DNA of 51,574 nt, taken from assembly GCF_016919065.1 (NCBI RefSeq), contig NZ_JAFFQA010000036.1, forward strand, positions 1 to 51,574, written 5' to 3'. Under the pieces are notes generated by a model that was given only the letters and a program-made list of their open reading frames with translations, was not told the origin of the DNA and made no database searches. The DNA is from Desulfobulbus rhabdoformis (GTDB lineage: Bacteria > Desulfobacterota > Desulfobulbia > Desulfobulbales > Desulfobulbaceae). Shown one piece after another: positions 45,401-51,574 of this stretch. The translations under genes and the position numbers were made by a program. How positions within the stretch are numbered: the stretch's first letter is position 1; each line of letters starts with the position of its first letter.

Positions 45401-45919
45401 GGTGTTGAGATAGACGGCCACGATATTTTTGTTTGCCTGGTAGAGCTGGCGGTACAGCGGGTCAAGCACGGCACTGCGTGCGGCTTTTTCCTCCTCCTTC
45501 TTTCCTATCTGCGTTCGCGAGGAATAATAGAGAGACCCCCCTTCGGTGTTGTTGGTCTGATAATAGATACCGTTGTCGGCAAAGGCAAAATGAGGCTGTG
45601 TGGCAGAGGGCGGCAGGGAGAGATCGGGAGTTGCGAAAAAACGGCTGGTTTCGTTTTGAAGGATAAGCGCCAGGGATTGCACCCCTGCAAGCTGCTGGCC
45701 CAGCAGGCGTGATTGATCAGAGACGATCTCCTGGAGATGGGAAACGCTTTCCGCCTCAAGGGTGGCAAGAGACTTTGTCTGGTTATGCTCATTAATCCAG
45801 AAGTACAACAGAACCAGAGCCAGTTCAATCACCAGAAGAGGGAGAAGTGCTGCCTTGCAGAATTCTCGAAAAACAAAACTGTCGAGTTTCGTGGGTACGT
45901 GTGGGGCCATTCTTCTCAT
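42443..45919 (-). CDS. Membrane hybrid histidine kinase, dCache-HAMP-PAS-HK-REC-Hpt
   Basis: A 1158-residue inner-membrane kinase. Membrane segments lie at about 18-38 and 388-412, flanking a double-Cache sensor that contains EAFLVDGKGTIMAMP near its second lobe. HAMP (about 412-465), a coiled coil, PAS (about 495-610), HisKA with SHEIRTPMN (phospho-histidine about 640), ATPase domain (GSGLGLSI), REC with LMDVQMPVLDG (about 933) and Hpt with HTLKGTLLQCGL (about 1098) follow. The REC insertion and the Hpt motif are shared with two other kinases in the window; the sensor is not. The upstream 210 bp contain two TGGCAC hexamers on the coding strand, but neither completes a sigma-54 promoter. The start is an ATG at 45919, with a second ATG three codons on. 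Confidence 0.92.
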   Translation of the reverse strand: MRRMAPHVPTKLDSFVFREFCKAALLPLLVIELALVLLYFWINEHNQTKSLATLEAESVSHLQEIVSDQSRLLGQQLAGVQSLALILQNETSRFFATPDLSLPPSATQPHFAFADNGIYYQTNNTEGGSLYYSSRTQIGKKEEEKAARSAVLDPLYRQLYQANKNIVAVYLNTHDSMNRYYPFINEVYTQYLPDMDIPSFNFYYLADQAHNPGRGPIWTETYLDPAGQGWMMSCIVPIYHHDFLEGVAGIDITIKNFLDNILKLQLPWGAEAFLVDGKGTIMAMPQAIEQLLGLSELREFVYQSQVAQDTYKPEEFNLLKTDIPGVAATITRFLPKQKAVADLQVGDATMLLAQATEPLTGWKLMVLADKKRILQPITELKHQARSIGYSVIGAMLFFYILFFFYLLINARRISRTISEPVAEIAQRSGEIAKGRYETDFPLSTIQELDELSASYASMVKEIQALHIRLNHQIELANSEISERRQAQDALQKSEQKLQAIFNHSFNFIGLLEPDGTLIAANRTGLDFIDCTAADVLGRPFWLTPWWNHEPKRQQQLREQLEYASQGNLVRFETTHIAAGGTKEIIDFTITPVIDEQGKVILMVPEGRIITELKTAEKALRQAKENAEAANKAKSQFLANMSHEIRTPMNAILGMTHMAAQVREEDKRQRFLETVRQSAESLLGLLNDILDFSKMEAGQLQLNTAPFSMDRLLKALLSTMEVSAEEKGLKLRVEQQGEIPEHLIGDDMRLRQILINLIGNAIKFTTTGSITLHIDREDTPSPKNQCPLHFAVQDTGIGIAQEKLGLIFESFEQVDTSYARKFGGSGLGLSICKQLVSLMGGDIWAESVEGEGSTFHFTVPLIISQQQAELNNESQTQAAEDALGLRLLIVDDNEVNREVAGLSLEQQHTVTTANNGLEALKHIASQDFDAVLMDVQMPVLDGLAATSYIRTLEKGKTPTKPLTQEIDQRLTRKLFGRHLPIIAMTAHAMGSDREMCIQAGMDAYVTKPVLPGHLQEVLNELFARSGQSPPAATAENQQIIDPSPTTEAVYTYLQEATRLQPDQLNKILFSACKSLEQQLASATQAQRQKDLATLARACHTLKGTLLQCGLTNWADKAQAIYNGARENRDLPYDQLLNVLQQGLTPLIHAQKNHQAQPES

Positions 45920-46129
45920 TGGGAGCTAGGCGGAAACGGGATCAACGCAATGCGATGCTTACCTTTTTTGCATTGTTGCATAAAGTGGGGGCAATAACCA
46001 GGCAAAGTTCTCGTTAAAGTGCCATAGGGGCAAAGAGAGTAAACGAGGTGCCAAGAGCTGGGCGTATTGTTGTGCGGGAAAATTAAGCCCTCCCCATCCC
46101 GGGTGCAAGGTGTGGGGAAAAGATGCGAA

Positions 46130-48775
46130 TCAGGAAGGGACAGGGGAGAGCACTTGACGAATGAGCAGGGCCAGGTCCTTTTTGGTTAAAGGTTTCAGGG
46201 CAAATTCACGAATGCCATGGGCCTTGGCTTCTTCTTCGGATATCAATGTGCTGTACCCGGTGCAGAGGATAATGGGCATTTCCGGCTTCAGCGAGAGAAT
46301 GCGCTGGGCGAGCTCGATGCCGGTCATGCCGGGCATGGTCTGATCGGTGATGATGAGGTCAAACCGGTCGGGATCCTCACGAAAGGCGGCAAGCGCTTCG
46401 CTCCCATTGGTCCGCACGGAGACCTTATAGCCCAACCGTTCGAGCATGTTCTGCACCATGTCCACCAGCACCTCTTCATCGTCAACAAAAAGGATATGTT
46501 CCGTCCCACCGGGGATGGGAGCGTCGGCTTCACCGTTTTCATTTTCCGATGCCGAGGCCAGGGGCAGATACACCTGAAAGGTCGTGCCCTCACCTGGCGT
46601 TGAATTGAGGTGAATAAAACCGTTGTATCCCGTGACGATGCCATGGACGATGGAAAGTCCCATGCCCGTCCCTTTGCCCAGGTCCTTGGTGGTGAAAAAG
46701 GGGTCAAAGATACGATCTCTGATGGAGGCGGGAATGCCGCTGCCGGTATCTCCAACCAGCAGTTCCACATAGGAGCCCGGCTTGGCTTGCAGTGAATTGG
46801 GCAGGTCCTTTTGGGTAAAAGTGACATTGCGCAGGCTGATGGCCAGGGTGCCGCCGAGTTCTTCCATGGCGTGAAAGGCGTTGGTGCAGATATTCATCAG
46901 GATCTGGTGCAGCTGGGTCGGGTCCATGTGGATAGGGCCCGCCTTGGGGGAAATTTTCTGTTTGATTTCAATGGTACTGGGTAAGGTGGGACGCAGAAGT
47001 TTGATCACCTCTTTGATGATATTGGCAGGCATCAGATTAATTGGCTCAGTTTCATTTTGGCGACTGAAGACCAGGATCTGCCGCACCAGATCTTTGGCCC
47101 GGTGGCCTGCCTTAAGGACCTGATCCAGATCCCGGGCCAGGGGTGTGCCCGGTTCGGTCATCTCCTTGGCCATGTCCGTGTAGCCGATAACCGCAGCAAG
47201 AATGTTGTTGAAATCGTGAGCAATGCCGCCCGCCAGGGTGCCTATGGCTTCAAGTTTCTGTGATTGCAGTAATTGGGTGCGCAGAGTTTTTGTTTTTTCT
47301 TCGGTGTGTTTGCGTGTGGTGATATCTTGAAACATGGCCACGTAGTGGTCAACATGACCTTTGTCTGTGCAGACTCCACGGGCAATCACCTCGGTGTGGA
47401 CGATTTTTCCCTCTTTGGAGAGAAACCGTTTTTCCATATGAAAAATATCGGTTTCCTGGCGTTCAATGCGGGCAAAGCGACTCTGATCCTTGGCAAGATC
47501 ATCGGGGTGGGTGAGTTCATCCCAACTTTGCTGGGCCAGTTCTTCCTGGTTATATCCAAGGATCTCGCAGAGTCGGTTGTTGAAATGGAGAAAGTGTCGG
47601 TCTGTGGAGAGCTTGGCCATGCCGATAAGTCCAAGCTCGAAATAATTACGCAGCCGCTGTTCGCTCTCCCGCAGTGCTTTTTCCGCCCGCCGCTGGTTGG
47701 TAATATCGTCATAGAGCCAGAGGCGACCAAACTGTCGGCCATCGATAATGATGGGAACAAAGTCACGCTGATAGGTGCGATCGCCTGTTATGGGGATGGC
47801 TTCATCGCGTATCGGCTTTCGGGAGGCGAGGATGGTCTTGATGCGTTCCAGGAATTGAGGTTTATCCTCTGCGACCTTGACCATTTTTTCCAGTATCTCT
47901 TCCGGCAGGCAACCGATAGGATGGTCCTCTGCTTCATTGAGATCAAAAAGTTGACAAAAGGCTGGATTGACAAACTCCACTCTTCCTACATCGCTGACCA
48001 CTAAGATGCCGGGGTAGAGGCTGGCCAGCATGATCTGAAAACGTTTCAACGTGGTCTGCAGCTTTTTTTCTGCCATCTGCCGTTCAAGTTCTCCGGAAGC
48101 GCGAGTAGCCACCATGCGTAAAATATTGCGGACCAGGGGTAGATTGTCTAAAGCCTTTTTGCCCACGGCGCTGATCAATCCAATGGGGTGGCCGTTGTGA
48201 TCAAAAAGGCTGATGCCAAGATAACTTTCCGCTGCGCATTCCTTGAGCAACGTCGCATTAGGATACTGCTTGGCTACAGCCTCTGCATGGCAGCAGATGT
48301 CGTTTTTCACAGCATTCATGCAGGGGGTGTCTTCCAGGCTGTAGGTGAAATTGTCGATCAGTTCTCCTTCTCTCCAGGCAGCAACGGTTTGAGCCAGGGA
48401 CAGCTTGCCTTTGAGTTGACTGACACAGACAAAATGCATTTCCAGATGCTTGGCCAAATAGCCAACCAGGCCCTGGAAAAAAGAGGACTGGTCGTAGCCG
48501 GTTTGTGCCTGCGCGAGAAAATTTTGCAGGTTTGCAATTTGCTTTATTTCTGTAATATCGGTGGCAAAACCATCGATGACCGGAGTGGATGCTGCCTGGG
48601 GATGTTCCTGTGCCTGGGAGAGTGTGGCGCTGAGAGCCAGCCAGCCTTCTTTGCCGTTTTGTTTCTCTATCCGCAGTTCGTAGTTCTGTACCGTTTTTTG
48701 CTGTTGCAGGGTCTGGATGAAGTTTTGATAGCGCTCTTGGTCGTGTCGTAGATGGCTGCCCAGGTTAAAGGGCAC
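46130..48775 (-). CDS. Hybrid histidine kinase, GAF-PAS-PAS-HK-REC (3' part of a frameshifted gene)
   Basis: This 881-codon frame has no membrane segment. It begins inside a PAS domain (residues 1-80 are the C-terminal half), then has GAF (about 90-235), PAS (about 245-360), PAS (about 370-490), an NtrB-type HisKA with GGIAHDFNNILAAVIGY (phospho-histidine about 519), ATPase domain (GTGMGLSIV) and REC with IITDQTMPGMTG (about 810). The missing PAS half and a REC domain are encoded by the overlapping upstream frame ending at 48667. The two frames join in a run of seven C (48776-48782). A GTG at 48775 could give separate translation but has no ribosome-binding site. The intact product would have about 1065 residues. 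Transmitter and REC resemble the kinase at 24962-28057. Confidence 0.85.
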   Translation of the reverse strand: MPFNLGSHLRHDQERYQNFIQTLQQQKTVQNYELRIEKQNGKEGWLALSATLSQAQEHPQAASTPVIDGFATDITEIKQIANLQNFLAQAQTGYDQSSFFQGLVGYLAKHLEMHFVCVSQLKGKLSLAQTVAAWREGELIDNFTYSLEDTPCMNAVKNDICCHAEAVAKQYPNATLLKECAAESYLGISLFDHNGHPIGLISAVGKKALDNLPLVRNILRMVATRASGELERQMAEKKLQTTLKRFQIMLASLYPGILVVSDVGRVEFVNPAFCQLFDLNEAEDHPIGCLPEEILEKMVKVAEDKPQFLERIKTILASRKPIRDEAIPITGDRTYQRDFVPIIIDGRQFGRLWLYDDITNQRRAEKALRESEQRLRNYFELGLIGMAKLSTDRHFLHFNNRLCEILGYNQEELAQQSWDELTHPDDLAKDQSRFARIERQETDIFHMEKRFLSKEGKIVHTEVIARGVCTDKGHVDHYVAMFQDITTRKHTEEKTKTLRTQLLQSQKLEAIGTLAGGIAHDFNNILAAVIGYTDMAKEMTEPGTPLARDLDQVLKAGHRAKDLVRQILVFSRQNETEPINLMPANIIKEVIKLLRPTLPSTIEIKQKISPKAGPIHMDPTQLHQILMNICTNAFHAMEELGGTLAISLRNVTFTQKDLPNSLQAKPGSYVELLVGDTGSGIPASIRDRIFDPFFTTKDLGKGTGMGLSIVHGIVTGYNGFIHLNSTPGEGTTFQVYLPLASASENENGEADAPIPGGTEHILFVDDEEVLVDMVQNMLERLGYKVSVRTNGSEALAAFREDPDRFDLIITDQTMPGMTGIELAQRILSLKPEMPIILCTGYSTLISEEEAKAHGIREFALKPLTKKDLALLIRQVLSPVPS

Positions 48776-49326
48776 GGGGGGGAGGTGTCAGGATCTTGAA
48801 AACCGAGAAACTGCAGCAGGGCTGGGTTGGCCTCAGTGATCGTTCCTTGGAGAGTGCAGCGAAAAATACCCAGAGGTGAGTTGGTAAAGAGGTGGCGGTA
48901 TCGGGCCACGCTTTCTGCCAGGGCCTCACGACTGGTGCTGAGTTCACGATTGAGGGCATGACGCTGCAGGGCCATGGTGATGGATGCGGACAGTTCACGC
49001 TCGGCAACCGGTTTGATCAGGTAGCCGTATGGGGCGGCATGTTTTGCCTGTTCCAGCAGGGATTCCTGGGAAAAACCTGTAAGAAAAAGCACAGGAACAT
49101 CGCTTCTGCTGTTGATCTCTTTGGCTGCATCAATGCCGTTTTGTTCGCCCGCAAGCTCTATGTCCATCAAAATCAGATCAAGACTGTGCTTGCTGGCCAG
49201 CAGGACAGCTTCCTCTCCTGTGGCAACCGGGCCAATGGGGGTGTACCCCAGTCGATCCAAAGTGGTTTTTAAATGGGCGGCAAGGATGCCGTCATCTTCA
49301 ACGATGAGCAGAGAGGCTTTGTTCAT
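48667..49326 (-). CDS. REC-PAS protein (5' part of a frameshifted hybrid kinase)
   Basis: A 219-residue frame. The REC domain is about residues 4-122 with VEDDG, phospho-aspartate in LMDIELAGEQNG, a switch threonine in FLTGF and LIKPV. A PAS domain begins about 140 (SPLGIFRCTLQGTITEANPA) and breaks off after FLGFQDPDTSPP. The last 40 or so residues are in the wrong frame and do not look like protein. Reading one base back at the C7 run (48776-48782) continues the PAS domain smoothly into the 46130-48775 frame. I prefer the ATG at 49326 over an in-frame codon at 49350. It overlaps the upstream HisKA_2 kinase gene by 29 nt, suggesting coupled translation and a kinase-regulator pair. Confidence 0.82.
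   Translation of the reverse strand: MNKASLLIVEDDGILAAHLKTTLDRLGYTPIGPVATGEEAVLLASKHSLDLILMDIELAGEQNGIDAAKEINSRSDVPVLFLTGFSQESLLEQAKHAAPYGYLIKPVAERELSASITMALQRHALNRELSTSREALAESVARYRHLFTNSPLGIFRCTLQGTITEANPALLQFLGFQDPDTSPPCPLTWAAIYDTTKSAIKTSSRPCNSKKRYRTTNCG
48776..48782 (-). other. Frameshift site in a seven-C run
   Basis: On the coding strand TCC CCC CCG shifts the PAS domain out of frame. One extra C, or a -1 slip of the ribosome or polymerase on this run, restores a continuous protein. Sequencing error, true mutation and programmed slippage are all possible. Confidence 0.75.
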
Positions 49327-50907
49327 GGGCGTGCCGTTTTCCGGGAGCAAAGGTGAGGGTCATGGTTGTGCCCTGTGAGGTATCTATTGCAAGGCGTCCA
49401 CCAAGTTGGTGTTCGCCAAGCATGCGCACTAGCATCATCCCCAGGCTTTGGTTTTTTTTCTGGTCAAGGTCGTCGGGGAGTCCTATGCCGTTATCACTCA
49501 CTTGCAGGGTATAGATTCCTTCATGCTGGTGCATGTTGATTGTTACCCGGCATTCTTTCTGACCGCTTTGTGGTGAAGTTGATTCGGGAAAGGCGTATTT
49601 GATAGCATTGGTGAGCAGCTCATTGACGATCAGACCGCAGGGAATGGCAATATCCAGAGAGCTTTCAACCTCCGGGGCGGTCACCTGAAAGTTGATATGG
49701 GGAGCAGGCAGGGCACTGTGAAGGTGGTAGAGTAATGCTTCCAGGTACTGCTGCATGCTGATGTTGGCCAGGGACTCCGCCTGATAGAGGTGTTCGTGTG
49801 CCAGGGCCATGGAACGGATGCGGGCAACCAGCTCGATCAGGATCTGCCGGGTGGCTGCATCAAGAGGGAGGTGTGCCTGCATCTCCAAAAGACCGACCAC
49901 TGCAGCCAGGTTGTTTTTCACCCGGTGGTGTACCTCTTTAATGAGCACCTCTTTTTCCTGGAGTGCGGCTGCAAGGTTTTCCTCGATTTTTTTCCGTTCT
50001 CCCAGATCCACATCCACGCAAAAAAGCTCAGGCTCTCCGTGGGTGGGGTAAATCAGAGCGTGGCTGGAAAAGACATCTACTTTTGAGCCGTCTTTATGTT
50101 GTAGGGTGAGTTCGGCAGGGGGAATGGTCTCTCCGGTTTTTGCCATGCGCGAAACCGCTTCCCTTACCTCCTCTTGCATCTCTGGAGGGATGATCAATTC
50201 AAGCAGGCTTTTTCCCATGGCCTCTTCTTCTGAGTACCCATAGAGGCTTTCCGAAGCAGGGTTCCAGAAACGGACCCTGCCATCCGACCCATAGCCCTGA
50301 ATGGAGACCAGAGGGATGTCGTTGATGAGCTTTCGAAAGCGAGATTCACTCTCCTGCAGTCGCTGTTCCTCTCGCTTTCGTAAAAATATATCCCAGGCGA
50401 GATCTCCGAGTATGGAGAGGTGGTCGATGTCCTCAACGGTATAGGGCGCGGCTTTGTTGCCCACCCCGATGATGGCCACAATCTTCTGATGGTGAAAGAT
50501 GGGGATGACCAGATCGCGTACGAGGTTGACATGCCCTGGTGGCAACCCTTTTTTGTGAGGAACACTTTTGTAGTCGTTATGGATAACGGGTTTGCGCGTC
50601 TGGACACAGTCCACCCAGATGCCTGCTACGTCTATGTTGTAATGGTATTGGTCGGCCAGGGCAGTACAGGGGCCGTGAAGGGTGCGGTCGGACCAGGTTT
50701 GGAGACTGATGGTCTGAAGATCTTCGCTAAAGAGGTGGAAGAAACCAACGCAGCTCCCGGTCAGATCTTCAGCTTCATTGAGCAGCTGGCGCAAAAGGGT
50801 ATCCAGAGAGAGTCCCGGATCCGCTTCGCTTAATCGAAGTCTCGCCTGGAGCAGCAACTCGATCTTTTGGTGCCGGAGGCGAGTTATGCTCGAAAGTGGT
50901 GTTTGAG
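49298..50907 (-). pseudogene. HisKA_2-type histidine kinase, 5' end cut by insertion sequence
   Basis: A cytoplasmic kinase lacking its own start. What remains encodes a GAF domain (about 50330-50850), a PAS domain (about 49980-50330) and a HisKA_2 transmitter. The transmitter shows EVHHRVKNNLAAVVGLLEMQ (phospho-histidine codon near 49929) and an ATPase domain with VNELLTNAIKYAF and GIGLPDD. The open frame runs on into the insertion sequence to 51061. Between the element's edge (about 50908) and the GAF domain there is no ATG or GTG. An ATG at 50986 inside the element is in frame and could give a chimeric protein. The native upstream part would lie beyond the element, outside the window. The 3' end overlaps the REC-PAS gene by 29 nt. 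Confidence 0.8.
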
Positions 50908-50924
50908 GGGACTCTAAAAGAAAA

Positions 50925-50986
50925 ATGACGTATCCTGTTGGAAACAGTTCGCCAAAACTCACTTCCAACAAAAAAGGATACGTCAT
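50925..50986 (+). promoter_or_regulatory. Inverted repeat covering the transposase ribosome-binding site and start
   Basis: ATGACGTATCCTGTTGGAA (50925-50943) pairs with TTCCAACA and GGATACGTCAT (50963-50970 and 50976-50986), with five A bulged out and a 19-nt loop. The right arm contains part of the AAGGA ribosome-binding site and the first bases of the start codon. Transcripts entering from outside would fold it closed. Confidence 0.65.
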
Positions 50987-51574
50987 GAGTGAAGGTAAAA
51001 TCATTTCCCTGAAAAAGCGAGAAGAGATTTCTGAGGATCCGTTAACCGAATTGCTTCGCACCGGTGCCCGGCAATTGATTGCTCAAGCCGTTGAAGCAGA
51101 GCTACATGGTTTTCTTCAGGAATTTGCAACGTGCACAGATACAAGTGGCCGTCGCCAGGTAGTTCGCAATGGCTACTTACCAGAACGGAAAATTCAGACC
51201 GGTGTCGGCCCCGTGAGTGTTAGGGTGCCGAAAGTTCGGGATAAACGGGGGAAAGGCGTCAAATTTAACTCAGGACTCTTGCCTCCCTATCTTCGAAAAA
51301 CAAAGAGCATTGAGGAAATGCTGCCTTGGCTTTACCTCAAAGGGATATCTACCGGTGATTTTCAGGAAGCTCTTCAGGCTCTTCTTGGCAAGGATGCCAC
51401 TGGGCTTTCGTCCACTACGATCAGCCGTTGCAAGCGTCTTTGGGAAACAGAGCATGAGCAGTGGAGTCAACGCAGATTTGAGAACAAGCGCTATGTGTAT
51501 ATCTGGGCCGATGGCGTGTATTTTAATATCCGCAGCGATGATGCCAGGCAATGTATTCTTGTAATTATTGGCGT
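50985..51574 (+). CDS. IS256-family transposase (5' part, runs off the window)
   Basis: The first 196 codons of a mutator-type (IS256 family) DDE transposase, which cuts and joins the element's ends. Typical family segments are LLRTGARQLIAQAVEAEL near the N terminus, RQVVRNGYLPERKIQTGVG, the VRVPKVRDKRG strand, LPWLYLKGISTGDFQEAL, a helix-turn-helix-like LSSTTISRCKRLWE and YIWADGVYFNIR. The aspartate in the last is the first catalytic DDE residue. The frame is intact as far as visible. AAGGA lies 7 nt before the ATG, inside a hairpin. The gene is on the opposite strand to the signalling genes, and its element interrupts a histidine kinase gene. The remaining catalytic residues are outside the window. 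Confidence 0.93.
   Translation, partial: MSEGKIISLKKREEISEDPLTELLRTGARQLIAQAVEAELHGFLQEFATCTDTSGRRQVVRNGYLPERKIQTGVGPVSVRVPKVRDKRGKGVKFNSGLLPPYLRKTKSIEEMLPWLYLKGISTGDFQEALQALLGKDATGLSSTTISRCKRLWETEHEQWSQRRFENKRYVYIWADGVYFNIRSDDARQCILVIIG

Larger units (their letters stand above)
50908..51574 (+). mobile_element. IS256-family insertion sequence, left end (partial)
   Basis: The left terminus is near 50908 (GGGACTCTAAAAGAAAAATG), judged from where the kinase coding sequence stops and from its resemblance to IS256-family ends. The transposase gene begins 77 bp inside. The right end, its inverted repeat and the target duplication are outside the window, so the exact boundary is not proven. Confidence 0.8.

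Noticed and set aside
45989..46060. Sigma-54 promoter for the kinase at 42443-45919
   Set aside because: Two TGGCAC hexamers exist on the coding strand, but the best continues as CTCGT-TTAC and lacks the essential GC of the -12 element.
50986..51061. Native start of the HisKA_2 kinase at 51061
   Set aside because: That codon and the next 50 lie inside the transposase element, so it cannot be the original start.

Overview
The window suggests a Gram-negative, sensor-rich bacterium of the Desulfobacterota (former Deltaproteobacteria), perhaps close to Desulfobulbales. This is inferred from the style of the hybrid kinases, the two chemoreceptors, a sigma-54 activator and periplasmic proteins with signal peptides. 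No rRNA or taxonomic marker gene is present, so the placement is tentative.

The left part (1-9.2 kb) is a patchwork of small units. It holds a GNAT acetyltransferase, a DUF364 protein, a convergent LigB/DODA-type dioxygenase and a two-gene operon pairing a periplasmic solute-binding protein with a membrane diguanylate cyclase. That operon has a near-consensus sigma-70 promoter lying in a long inverted repeat. A secreted unknown protein, an LprI/MliC-like lysozyme-inhibitor protein and a DUF900 alpha/beta hydrolase follow. A strong bidirectional terminator at 9141-9169 closes this part.

From 9.2 to 50.9 kb every recognisable gene lies on the minus strand and belongs to signal transduction. 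In transcription order, right to left, these are: a HisKA_2 kinase cut by an insertion sequence; a REC-PAS-GAF-PAS-PAS-kinase-REC protein split by a frameshift in a C7 run; a membrane hybrid kinase; a lone REC protein; a LuxR-type regulator; a very large multi-PAS membrane kinase overlapping another hybrid kinase; an NtrC-like sigma-54 activator; a chemoreceptor; a CHASE4 hybrid kinase; a hybrid kinase with Hpt; a REC-PAS-GGDEF-EAL protein; a REC-HD-GYP protein; a 1682-residue multi-PAS double-REC-Hpt kinase; an EAL-CBS-GGDEF protein; and a second chemoreceptor. Visible outputs are c-di-GMP synthesis and degradation, two transcription regulators and two chemoreceptors. No metabolic or structural effector genes are interspersed. 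Three of the hybrid kinases share a paralogous kinase-REC-Hpt cassette with an unusual REC insertion but carry different periplasmic sensors.

The intergenic DNA carries several repeat families. The most striking is a roughly 145-185 bp palindromic, MITE-like element (four copies plus a degenerate fragment) whose internal stems show compensatory changes between copies. There is also a 104-bp palindrome with a related half copy elsewhere, a 30-bp inverted repeat pair 321 bp apart, and a 15-bp repeat downstream of signalling genes. The right edge holds the start of an IS256-family element whose transposase start codon lies in a hairpin. No CRISPR array, tRNA, rRNA or replication origin was seen.
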